The notes under the pieces: generated by a model
The model's database searches: none
What the model saw: only the letters and a program-made list of their open reading frames with translations
Told to the model about the DNA's origin: nothing
In this document: positions 23,801 through 34,959 of the stretch, in pieces
Layout: each line of letters begins with the position of its first letter
How positions within the stretch are numbered: the stretch's first letter is position 1
Translations under genes and position numbers: made by a program
Assembly: GCA_025024175.1 (NCBI GenBank)
Contig: QCXZ01000137.1
Location: 78,616,680-78,680,679, forward strand
Source: Rhyzopertha dominica
Taxonomy: Eukaryota; Arthropoda; Insecta; Coleoptera; Bostrichidae
Direction: 5' to 3'
DNA length: 64,000 bases

Positions 23801-25380
23801 TATAGCATTTTTTAAATTTTACATCTCTGTAAGATGTTTACATGTTGAATTTTTAATATTTCAAGAGACAAATGAGTTTTGTTCAACCCTGTTACTGAAA
23901 ATTACTGTTCCTTACTCAGATAAACAATGTACAAACGTTTGTTTGGTCAATTCATAATCTTTAGCGTACAACACAACCTTTTGGGCAAAACACTAGTAGC
24001 CATCCTGTTAATTTGATGTAGCAAGAGTAATTTTCGAATTCTTTAGTTATGATTCTACCCTACAAACCGACATGACTATTCTCATCCCTCGCCAGATGAA
24101 TAGGCTTGCATAAACAATGCACGAAGTAAAATGGAGGACCAACACAAACGAACTGATTGTGCAGATGTCGATAAGGCATAGTCCAAACAATTGAAGGCTC
24201 AAAATATTGTTTTGCCAACCTAATCGTTTTATCTATAGCATTGTTGTATTTACATCTCTCCTCACTTGAAGTAAGTAAATACAGCACTCTCAGAACTACC
24301 TATTGTAGATGACAAATTTCCTGAATAACTAGATCTATAGGTAGGTATGACTCCAGTACAACAAAAAATCTGAAAACCGCCCTGCTTATCAAAGTTGATA
24401 CAATTTTCATTGTTATTATAATGTACCTATTAGAAAGGCACCTATTCATAGGATGCATACTTTAAATTTTTGTCGGCAGCTCAGCAGGTCCACTACACAG
24501 GTGTGTTGACAGTAAATATATAACGACCTTGACCCTTCTGATCTCCGAATTCCACAGAAAAGATATGTGCCTACCTGAGCCATTGTAATTCATAAATGAG
24601 TATTTTTAATTGCACATGTTAAAAACTTGTATGTTACAATAAACATGTAGACAGGGAACACAAAAAGTACAGTAAATTATAATAAATATTCATTCATAAT
24701 TGGCAATTTCCGCTGCTCTGTTTCGAGTAGGATAATAATGGTGCTTAATTGCCAATAATTCTAAAATGTTCGTCACAATGTTTGTCGTACACAGTGTACT
24801 GATTTTATTTTTAATTTCGTAGTCCACTAATTCAAAACACAATTTACAAACAAAAAGTTTTCAATTTTATCTTTTACAAAAATATAGATATGAAAACATG
24901 CATGTATTTAGATTAAACTATACCCACACTTACGAAAAAAAGAATTTTCCATTGCATTAGCAACTAAAAAATATAAAACTCTTCATGAAATTTACGTTAT
25001 GAGGTTTTATTTAGGTTCTATTATACAATGAAACTCACCTTTCCAAGGAAGTAAATGTCCTAAATAAACAAGTACATCAAGTACACTTGAACAGTCACGT
25101 TAAACTAACAAATCACTAAAAATGTTATAATATTAACGCTTAAGTTTGTACGAAACTATAATTGTGTATTCGAAATTATAACAAATGTTCTATATTTCGC
25201 GATGTTATCAACCTTTTCCAATACACAACACCACAACACACTACCCTAAACAGAACAGGACACACTGGAACTGAAACAGACAACAGAATAATAAAAAAAT
25301 GAACAAGTATAATGAACGGATATTTACTAGAAGTTGCGCCTGCGTAAATCCCATATTCAATGAACCGTACCAGCTGGTTG
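20841..25380. other. Long stretch with no gene recognised
   Basis: About 4.5 kb of AT-rich DNA without a convincing exon. ORFs at 22069-22266 and 24060-24287 show no recognisable motif. A perfect 12-bp-stem hairpin lies at 23665-23695. The last kilobase is probably upstream regulatory sequence of Upf3, but no promoter element can be named. Confidence 0.4.
23665..23695. repeat. GC-rich hairpin in AT-rich DNA
   Basis: TTTAGAGGGGGC, a 7-base loop, then GCCCCCTCTAAA: a perfect 12-bp stem. The surrounding text (GCGGATTTAG...) resembles ends of some insect MITEs, but no partner end or target duplication was found. Confidence 0.5.
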
Positions 25381-25755
25381 TCATATTTACTATAAATTAA
25401 TAAAGTGCCTCATTATTACAAATCTCTTACAAATATATTACCAGCAATTATTAACGCATCCCCTAATAATATCTCTTCATATGCAATCCTTTCAAAAATA
25501 TTAAAATTAGCAAACAATAAGAAAAAATTTAAAAATTTTTATCACTNTGTTCCGATANTGGTTAAAATATGCATACACTGGCAACAGTGTCTATCTCATA
25601 CGCTTGTCAATGTCATGAATGTCAAAGAAATGTCATATGTCAACGTATAACCTCACAAATGGTGTTATTTCCTGAGAATTTTGATTTATTCAAGATAAAT
25701 ATTGCATTCTTCGATATTTTTTGTTGTTCAAAAGCATATAATAAAAATTTCACAG

Positions 25756-25841
25756 GTAATAAAGAAAAAAGAACCTACTTAATTGAGTTAAACATTTTTA
25801 ATGTACGAATCAAGTTTATGATTCTTCGTAACAACTTTTAG
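25756..25841 (+). other. Possible 5'UTR intron of Upf3
   Basis: CACAG|GTAATA at 25756 and CTTTTAG|GATGG at 25841 form a plausible 86-nt intron ending one base before the Upf3 start codon. It would leave the coding region uninterrupted. Transcript evidence is lacking. Confidence 0.4.
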
Positions 25842-25842
25842 G

Positions 25843-27198
25843 ATGGCTCTAACTGACAGTTCGAATGATGCCAACCCATCTGCTAACATGCAACAGCAGA
25901 AACCCACAGATAGGAGGGAGAAACCACTGACAAAAGTTGTCATTCGACGCTTACCGCCAACAATCCAGCAGGATGAATTCCTAAGTCAGATTTCACCTGT
26001 TCCCGATTATGATTACATTTATTCCATCAGAGGAGATTTCTCTTTGGGAGAGAATGCGTTTTCCAGGGTCTACATAAATTTTATGAATCCCGAAGATGTA
26101 TTCAGTTTCAAGGAAAGGTTTGACAATTACGTTTTCTTAGACAGCAAGGGACATGAATACCCCGCTGTCGTCGAGTTCGCCGCATTCCAGAAAATACCAA
26201 AAAAACGCAATAAAAACAAGGTCGATCCGAAATGTGGGACCATTGAATCTGATCCCTTCTATTTAGAATTCCTGGAGTCGTTGAAGCAACAGCCCCAACA
26301 AGAAGAGAAGCCTGAGTTTTCCTACCAGTTGACTTCTGAAACCAAGACGGATGTGACTACTCCTTTGCTTGAGTATGTCAAACATAGGCATTTAGAAAGG
26401 CAAAGAATTAGGGAGGAACGTAGAGAAGAACGCAAGAGAAGGGAACTCGAAAGAAAGAAACTTAAAGATGACGGGAGGAAGAAGTTTGAGGAAAGGTCAC
26501 CAGCAAAACCAGTTGTCGTAAAATCTAGCACATCTGCAAAGCCAGTGTCCCCAGCAAAAGAGAAGGACGCTGATCAAGGAAAAGATAAAGAAGGTGAAAA
26601 GAAAGTATCAGACAAGACTGTCTATTCAGGAGGTTTCAAAAGCAAGGAGAGGAAGTTTGAAGAAAGAAAGAATTTCGGTCCAAAACCAAAGTACCCACCA
26701 AAACCAGAGAAGAAGGAATACTACGAGAAGAAGTCCGAGTACAGACCACGGAAAGACGAATATAAACCTAAATACGATGATTATAAGAAGGATTCTAACT
26801 ACACAAAGAAAGTGAAAAAGTATAGCGAACGGCGTGAGGAACGCAAGAATGCCACAAAGCCATCCGAGGCTTTACCTGAAAATCCCGAGAGCACATCCCA
26901 AGCATCGACCAGCAAAGATAAGGTTAGTCAACAACCTGAGGATGAGAACAAGGCACAGAGTACTGGCGTTCCCGAGAAACCAAAAACAGAGGTTGCCAAA
27001 GAATCCCAATACACCGATGATAAAGCAAAAGGTGAAAAAGAGCAAATTAGGGATAAGTCAAGTGACCCACGGGTACAAAGGAGGATAAGAAATAAAGATC
27101 GACCTACCATGGCCCTCTATCAACCCGGAATGTTGACGAAGAGGAGGCAGAATGATGGTGAACCGGAGCCTAAAGATGCAACAAAAGAAGAGACTTGA
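25843..27198 (+). CDS. Upf3: Upf3, regulator of nonsense transcripts 3
   Basis: NMD factor of 451 aa in one uninterrupted coding exon. UPF3 links UPF2/UPF1 to exon-junction complexes left on spliced mRNA, shuttling between nucleus and cytoplasm. Residues about 28-165 form the Smg4/UPF3 RRM-like domain that binds UPF2 (KVVIRRLPPTIQQDEF, DYDYIYSIRGDFSLGENAFS, FSRVYINF, YPAVVEFAAFQKIPKK). The middle is a long, highly charged KE-rich region (about 180-400), as in other family members. The C-terminal exon-junction-binding motif is almost perfect: RRIRNKDRPTMALYQPG at about 413-429. The start is the first in-frame ATG before the domain. The gene converges on MTFMT. Minus-strand ORFs opposite it are shadows. 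Confidence 0.96.
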   Translation: MALTDSSNDANPSANMQQQKPTDRREKPLTKVVIRRLPPTIQQDEFLSQISPVPDYDYIYSIRGDFSLGENAFSRVYINFMNPEDVFSFKERFDNYVFLDSKGHEYPAVVEFAAFQKIPKKRNKNKVDPKCGTIESDPFYLEFLESLKQQPQQEEKPEFSYQLTSETKTDVTTPLLEYVKHRHLERQRIREERREERKRRELERKKLKDDGRKKFEERSPAKPVVVKSSTSAKPVSPAKEKDADQGKDKEGEKKVSDKTVYSGGFKSKERKFEERKNFGPKPKYPPKPEKKEYYEKKSEYRPRKDEYKPKYDDYKKDSNYTKKVKKYSERREERKNATKPSEALPENPESTSQASTSKDKVSQQPEDENKAQSTGVPEKPKTEVAKESQYTDDKAKGEKEQIRDKSSDPRVQRRIRNKDRPTMALYQPGMLTKRRQNDGEPEPKDATKEET

Positions 27199-27357
27199 GT
27201 CAAGCTGGCCTTACAGCTTTATGCTGAAGAGATAATCGTAGATTCAAAAATTCTTATATCTTTTGTAATTTTGGTAAATGAGATTTGTTTTCCAAAAATG
27301 TATTCTAATTCAGAATTAGTACAATACTGAATGGAAGTTAAACTGCATTGGGGTTTT

Positions 27358-27363
27358 AATAAA
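27358..27363 (+). terminator. Upf3 poly(A) signal
   Basis: AATAAA 160 bp after the Upf3 stop codon, the first such hexamer downstream on this strand. Confidence 0.6.
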
Positions 27364-27887
27364 GTAAATATGGTTTTTGTAAGCTACTCTTGTGTTTTTG
27401 TTTTTTTTTTACCCACAATGATCTTCCAAACTAAAGACTACTGTGTAATAAAAAAATGTCACATAATAAACAAAACAGTAAGGAATCCCACATATCAATA
27501 TGCATGCAAAGTGCATGACATATATAGACAAAGTTGTAAAAAAAAGATAGTCACAAAAGAATACTTGAGTATGTTAATCTGCCGGTCTGCATAGTGATGG
27601 TAACTGTACAGAAGTTTAAAGAAGAATTACACAAAAATTATTATTATTTGAAATTCTGCCTTTTCGTTTGCACCATTAGCTTTCTATAACTAATGGTAAT
27701 GCATCTGAGACAAAATTAAAATTTCTTGAACACACCAATTATGTTGTTAAGATAGACAAGGCATTGTTCATTCTTAATTCCTTTCAAAACAGTATGCATC
27801 ACCTTTTGGAAGGTTGCTGGAAAATTTTTAAGGCCAATAAAGACCATGCAGAACAATTCATAATGTTTAAATTCTGTTGTTTATATG

Positions 27888-27893
27888 TTTATT
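27888..27893 (-). terminator. MTFMT poly(A) signal
   Basis: AATAAA on the minus strand (TTTATT on plus), about 47 bp after the MTFMT stop codon. Confidence 0.6.
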
Positions 27894-27939
27894 AAAAAGT
27901 GTGTAAAAAAAACTCATGATATTGATGTACCTACATATA

Positions 27940-29301
27940 TTACGTGAAATACAACTTTTCACTATCTTTAAGGTGATAACCATTTTTAAAGTCCGTCACA
28001 CTCATTTTTCTTTTTCCCGGAACACCAATCCTTTTAACCGAAACCCACTGCCCGTCTGCACACTTGACTTTTATAACTTTCTCTGATTTATCATAATACA
28101 CACAACCTGGCATTTCATTGGTGTACCTTGGTATGTTCATGTTGCACTTTCCTACATCAAACAATTTAATTTGAAGATCTTTCCACTTGGCAGTTACAGG
28201 TAACATTCCTTCTACGGCTCTTGCTAAGTTGTACACTTGCTCGGCGGTCATTTTATCCCATCTAACATTGGCAAAGTCTGTTTTTAGTCGAGGAGCTAGA
28301 AGAAATTTATAATATATTTGTTGCTGCAGCACTTAAAAAAAATAAGCAATAGCTCTTACTATACGAGTGACACCTGTGCATTTGACTTCAGATACTTATG
28401 GATTATTATAACAAAAACAAGGCATAAGATTCTTGGAATGCCTAATATGATCTATTTAACTATCTATTAAATAATTACATACTATTTAAAACTAACTTTT
28501 GAGATATAAAGTAAAAGGAAAGAAACTTAATTATATTTCTTACCCAACGTAACACCACTGGCAGGTTGTTCCACAGCATCGTTTAAAATATCAGGTAAAT
28601 GTGTGAAAACTTTTAGGAGTGACTTTGCACCTAGGTCTGCCAATATACTATGGAGCTGTGGCATTTTCATATCATCAGGAATATCAACTCTCTCTTGATA
28701 AACAATTTTCCCTACATCGAACTGATGTGGCCTCAATGTCATTACAGTTATTCCTGTTGTCTTATCACCACTGGCAATGGCATATACAATAGGTGCGGCA
28801 CCACGCCAACGGGGCAGCAGACTAGCATGCACATTTAACATGCCGCTGCAACGTAACCTTTGTCACAAAAAGAACTTATAAACTTACAGTGTCTTACAGC
28901 GGGAATTTATTTATAATGTTTTCAGGAATCAAGTATCCAAAAGAAACAACTACTCCAATATGGTAAGCATCCTTTTCTACAACGACAGGCCAGTCATAAA
29001 CTGCCAAATTCTCCGTTCTTGCAAATTGAAGTACCGGGTTTCTTTGGTTTTTAAATGAGGTAACAACGTCCAGTTTTGCAAGGAGAGTGCCATGCCTGCT
29101 GAACATAAGCACTTATTCAAGAAATCTTAAAAAATGCAATACCTACTACGCTTTGAACAAACTCTTCAAACTAAATAGGGAGAATATATCTGATCCGAAG
29201 AATAACACTTTCCAGGGCGGTTTTAATTCCAAATTTGTGTTAATGGTGTTCGAGAATGAACGTGAAAAAAATTTGGCTTTAGAAGCAAGTTTATTTATCA
29301 T
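27940..29301 (-). CDS. MTFMT: Mitochondrial methionyl-tRNA formyltransferase
   Basis: Transfers a formyl group from 10-formyl-THF to Met-tRNA for mitochondrial translation initiation. Four exons: 29301-29150, 29098-28898, 28845-28544 and 28295-27940 (phases agree, GT-AG throughout), giving 336 aa. Residues 1-27 are a basic, Ser/Phe-rich presequence with acidic residues only near its end, as expected for mitochondrial import. The catalytic domain opens PPWKVLFFGSD (28-38). The formyl-folate site NVHASLLPRWRGAAPIVYA supplies the expected Asn122 and His124, and Asp161 in FDVGK matches the third catalytic residue. The C-terminal tRNA-binding domain is in exon 4. Exon 2 has a CAGCAG tandem acceptor, so one residue may be optional. 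The start is the first ATG in the frame; a TTG further up is ignored. Confidence 0.95.
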
Positions 29302-29329
29302 CCTTAATTTATTTAGCCTGTTGCACAAA

Positions 29330-32309
29330 CTAAAAACTAAAAAAAATCATGTGTATTTTAAATTTTAACCTACAATCACAAACGTCACGCATCAAGAACT
29401 AATTCACTGTGCTAATGAACTACACCAAACATGGCAACATAGCAACAAGAAAAAGTTAGGTTTTACCTTTCCATTGCCAACATGAGAAAACCTAATTTCA
29501 ATTTTCAAAATTATACAAACAGGGTGTCCAGTAAGGAAAGACCTTATGTAAACAGTAGCTTTCTTGGGTAGAAATAATCTGAAATAGACTAACAGCTTAG
29601 AACAGACAGCTTTTTTGTTTTTCGAGGTATTTATTCAAATTTGGTACATTAATCATTACAAATAATAAGACATGATAGGTATTACACAATTTGACTAAAT
29701 CAGAAGATTCTTTGTTATTTTATTATTACATATAAACATTTTCTTAAAAACTAGTGGATTTACATTACTTTGAGAAAGGTATACTTTTCATGTATTGCTA
29801 AAATGAACTGTTTCAGAGGAAAATTGAATTATCCTTGCTCTTTAAACAGGATCTTCTGATATAGTAAGCATGTGTTATTAATTTATATTAATTAAATATA
29901 ACGTAATATGAAAAAGTAAAATCTTTTTATATAACAGTACAAAATACAATATGAACACCTATAATAATAATAGCAGTTGTCTCAAAAATATAAGAAACAG
30001 TTATTCTTTATTTATCAACGTTTGATTAATTATTTAAATGTATTGATTTTATGAAAAATGGTCAAAATTGCTTTAGAGATCATCGGCTGTAATAAGTTGG
30101 TTTATTTCGTATATAGCAATAAGTTTGCAATAACACTAAACTTTAATAAAGCCTTTAATATATAGATCATACAATTTAATAACAGGTATGGAGTGCCCCA
30201 TTGATCTAACCTAGGTCTGACTATTTTTAATTTTTATCAAGATTATCATATTAGATAGATAATTATATAGGTACAGGTATAAATGTTTCTTATATATTAT
30301 TATTATTATTTGTATAGATTGACAATTAATTATCTTTGTCACTTAGTTCATGCAAGAAAACAGTGCAAAATTGCAATTTTTTTCATTAGAGTCAAAATGC
30401 AAGCTATTAAGAATCAATTTTAAATATTGAAAATCTTATGAATTATTAGAATGATTGAATATGTGATTTATTGTGTACAAATAAAAGATATTTTAAGGCT
30501 AAATAGTGTTTCCAACAGTACCCTAATATTAGTGAAGCAGTAGTATAGTTTTGTGAAAAATCCTTCCACCAATAATAAGAACCCAGTCCGTTGGAATGAA
30601 AGTTGTATTCGGCTTTAACAATATAACACAAGTAACCTTTTAACTATATACAATTTCTATACTATCAGGACATTATGTTTTCCAATATCTGTTTTGAAAG
30701 TAATACGTTTCTTTGAGATTATAATATGTAAGAAAACAAAAGTCTAATTTTTATCTGTTAAAAAAAAAACAAAAAAAAGCCAATGTGTTGCACTAAAAGA
30801 TTATGTAAGTGTAGAACAATATGTCAAAAAACCGTAACAATCACTTAGAAAATGATAGTGCTCCATAGCTGAATTTAAGTTTCGGTGAAACCTACCTCTG
30901 GTCTTTAATTATGTCCATGAGTTCATGTTACAAAAAATGAACGGTCACATATGTTTACAAAGCTTGAAACTATGGATAACTCCATTAAGGATAACTATTT
31001 AGGCCGTCTGTCTTGTTACAAAATTACCCTCTGTAGATAGAGGTTCCAAATCTCATAGGTAGATGGCGGCAACTTATTATAAGTATGAGAATTTACATTT
31101 TTTCTCATATTTAGACTGAAACACTTATTCAATAGTAGTACAAGATATGGGAATATTAATATAGTAAGAGCAGGTACAACATGAAATAGGTTACATGTTG
31201 CGTTTATCTTTTAAGTGTTGAGCTTATTTTAGTTTGAGTTTGGCTAAATTCATTATTTAACATTCGATTTGACGAAATTTAGTCATTTTTTTGTACTTTT
31301 GTTTACCGTTAACATTTACCCAGTAAAGAGGAAATTGTGATACATGTTACAGATTTAATATGGTGCGCCACTTATCGGCAAACTGTAAAATTTAAATTTG
31401 CCGGTAACAACAGGGACCCTACTGAATCGTTTTATTCAATATTCTTAGTAGTTATCCGTACTTGAAAGTAAATGTGCACTTATTTCTGGTTCCTTTACCA
31501 TAACAGGGTTAAAAAAGTGAAGTAGATTTTGAACAACATATGTAGAAAAACCTCTTCATGTCTTTCCATTACAACTATTTATTTAACACTAAAAAAATAC
31601 ACAAAATTTATTTTAAAAAATGCAAGACAATACTTGAAAAACTAGATTGTTGATGTACCCTTACAATCCCTTTCTCTCTCGATAAAACTACTGAATTTAT
31701 TACTCCAGAATCTTAAATCATGCAAATAGATTAAACATTAATTTCACAAAACATAAAAAATCACACATCGGATCTGTATATATTATTACTATAGCTAAAA
31801 TTAGAAGTACAGCTACACCAATAATTTATTATAATTGCACAAATCTTTACGTGTGTGATGTTTCTAAATTGTATTTTGCACTACACGGAAGGAAATAGGA
31901 AAAAAAAGATCAACGCAACAAACAATTTATTTGAATCACTACTGTTTAAGTACAGTAATAATTTTAATGCAGGAATGATATGCACTGGTAACTTATTATA
32001 AATAAACGAATCTAATTTTCTCTCAACGTTTTACATCTCACAAGATGGAAGAATACAGTGGCAGGCCTAGAGCTCTCTGAGAACAACCTAAGAACTTTTT
32101 AACGTTAAAACTTTAGCTTAAGAGCTATTCTGTTGAAAATTCCGGGTACTCGATCCTGAAACCACAAAAATTATTGAACAACGCAATACAGCATTCAGTC
32201 AATAAAATGAAAGGCAAAAAAGCACCAACGTTATGTTTATTGCTAACCCCGATGAGCAAAAATAAATGATGAATTCTGAACAAATGAAATAAAATTAGTA
32301 ATGAATGAG
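29330..32309. other. Intergenic, no gene recognised
   Basis: Between the MTFMT 5' end and the Gpdh poly(A) site. The first 150 bp probably hold the MTFMT promoter, but no named element stands out. An ACAGGGTGTCC sequence at 29,520 resembles transposon ends seen elsewhere in the window, without a partner. The rest is AT-rich. Confidence 0.45.
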
Positions 32310-32315
32310 TTTATT
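32310..32315 (-). terminator. Poly(A) signal of the Gpdh distal 3' exon
   Basis: AATAAA on the minus strand (TTTATT on plus), about 200 bp beyond the TAA of the SKL-encoding exon. It makes that exon a plausible true 3' terminal exon. Confidence 0.55.
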
Positions 32316-32516
32316 TATGAGCATAATGCCACACTTTCAGTCTTACCAAATGGCTCCACAATTATATACTTTTAGGTACATCACACATCACAGCAAAACC
32401 TTAAGACTAACAACGATAAAACATATAAAAAAAGTTAAAAAAAAACAGCAAAATTGTAAAAATAACACAAACGCACACACTAGTCTTAAAAGTGGGTATC
32501 TTTCTCAAGCGTGAAG

Positions 32517-32553
32517 TTAGAGCTTCGATTGGGCTCGTTCTAAATTCATGCTC
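32517..32553 (-). CDS. Gpdh1: Alternative Gpdh 3' exon encoding a PTS1 (SKL) tail
   Basis: A strong acceptor (GTTTTGTTTTAG) at 32554 is followed by G AGC ATG AAT ... TCG AAG CTC TAA. Joined in phase to the donor at 34963, it replaces the normal end HPEHM-stop with HPEH-M-SMNLERAQSKL-stop (362 aa in all). SKL at the extreme C-terminus is the canonical peroxisomal targeting signal 1 read by PEX5, and the upstream Arg is favourable. The intron would be 2,410 nt. Known: Drosophila Gpdh makes C-terminal isoforms from alternative 3' exons. Inference: this insect can send part of the enzyme to peroxisomes. No transcript evidence is available here. Confidence 0.75.
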
Positions 32554-34959
32554 CTAAAACAAAACGAAGTGGTAAGGTTACTGTACGACAAATGAATGAC
32601 AGTGTGGTGAAAAATCACTGGAATATAACAGCACTACATTTCGTTAATTAATAATAAAACGCAATTATGATAAAACACTTTAATATGTTAATATGGTACA
32701 AAGCATGTGGTAGGGGGGATCTTATTACTGGAAGGTAATAGACTTGGGAATGTATCTGGAAAATACATCGGCATATTAAAAATTAATACTACACTGCTTG
32801 GCACTCAAGGTAACTAAATCCACAGTTAATCTAAAGGTTACATCAGTCACTTGGCCATGAACACCAATACTTAATTAAGTCTGTACACAATACTACACTA
32901 GTAATTAGAACCTACATAGCTCATTGAGTTATTTTCTACCATTTGCAAATACAGATAGAAAAGTCATACAAAATTAGTGCGCAAGCTGTTAATATAAAAT
33001 TTGCGAAATTTAGTAGATACAACTGAGTTAGACAAGATTTAAAGCTTATTGGCTGTTTGTATGATGAACTTCAGTTATACAAACTTTGCTATATAAATCA
33101 AACATGTCAACAACAGTGCAGTCTATCACTAGGCCAATTAAAGCCCAGGCTTAGTGGTAGCGGAGATAAACACAAGCTACAAAAATTTTACAGCTATGGA
33201 AACAAACTTTATTGTAAAAAATTTTGCACTAAACTGAGCCCAGAGTCGTTTCTGGGTTTTAGCAATGAAATTTTATAGTACAAATTTTATATCAAGTAAC
33301 TCCTAGAGTACCTACATGTATTTCTTCAAACTTATAGATGGCCCTCATATTTAATAATCATAATAATTTACAGATATCGATCTTCTATCTGACAGTTCTC
33401 TAGTCTTTAAGGCTAGGTTTATAAACATTTAAATTTCCCGCCTCTATTTTACCCCAAAGTAGTGTTGTGATACTGTAACACATTTTGTGGCTGTAGCTCT
33501 CAAACACTTGAGCTTGTGGATTTGTGTAACACTATATTAGCTCAAAAGGCCAGAAACGACGACACTACTTTTATAAAATAATAATCAAATGTGGTCCGTA
33601 ACCATCAAAAGGATAGAAAAAAATATTGGTAAAATATGCAAAAAACTTCATGTGACAATTACTCGCAACTTTTTGACTGCTATACAGGATGCATTTATTC
33701 AACAACTTTTATTGAATGTTAACTTCAATAGTTTACCAAAAATAGAGATTATGTATTATAGATAATTATGGTGCCAGTAGTGAACCCTACTGTTCAATTT
33801 AGCAAATGCAATAAATTATGTTAATAACAAAACAAAAATTATTAAAAAATGATAAAAGTGTTCATTAACCAGTTAAATTATATACACTCTTAGCTGACAT
33901 AAAGTCATTATTATATGCAGTATTCATTACTGTTACCAAATTTTATTTGACAGGGACCCAAACGTTGTCACAACATAAGAGTAAGGTATAAAGTCCTCTA
34001 GATATGCAGTGTTGTTCCAAACCAAATTATATGTCAAAAAATTGTTTAAAGTTTAGGAAATTATTCTAAATTTGTATATCTTTAAATCGCTAGCTAGCAC
34101 AAGCTAACAGATTAAATATTAATACACAAACAAAAATACTACTTCTGTCAGAATAGTATTACATAGACACAAAATAATGCTGATTTAATGAAATAAAAAA
34201 TCAACTAGAATTTCCACTCAGTTACTCTTCCAAACATTTTAATAATATACATACTACAGGTACTTTTTTAAATAAAAGTATTAACAGCAGCAATCTCTGG
34301 TCAAAAGCTGTTCAAACTGTGTTAAATCGCCCAGTCTGGTAACATATTTTAAAATTTCAAATAACTATGTTACTAATGAATGATCGATCACTTTATCTGG
34401 TTTCAGAACAAGTTAATTTTTCCATAATTCATTTTATAACCGGTTATTTTTTAACTGGTTTCATAAACAGCTTACAAGGTTATCACAATTAATATTACAC
34501 ACTATTAGGGAAATAGGACATGAAATTGATAATCACTCAATACTTCTATTTTTTAGTAAATGCTAGAACATCTTTTATAATCATTTTTAATACTGCTTTT
34601 TCATGATTAAAATAAAACATGCCAGCCAATAAGCTTTGATTTAGCACAAAACAATATAACAAGTAGTAACTTGCGTATGTAGTACGTACATGATCGTATT
34701 ACATCCCGTTATTAACCAGATTTAATTCTGAAAATATCACACAGTGTAAACAAAATGTGAGTGCCCTAATTAGGTAAGATAAGTGTAATAACAACCAGCA
34801 GCAAAAACAATAAACTCTAGCAAAATAACAAAAAATAAAATTGGATAACTAATGTTATCTAGATGATAAAAAAAATAAATCGACTCATCACAACAACCTG
34901 TTTCCATGCAGACATGCCTTGATAAACAGCTCTGTACATGGGGATTAAATGATTGAAAC

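Noticed and set aside
32200..34959. A Drosophila-like QNL-encoding Gpdh 3' exon
   Set aside because: I looked for an acceptor followed by G CAG AAC CTN stop and did not find one; only the SKL exon fits.
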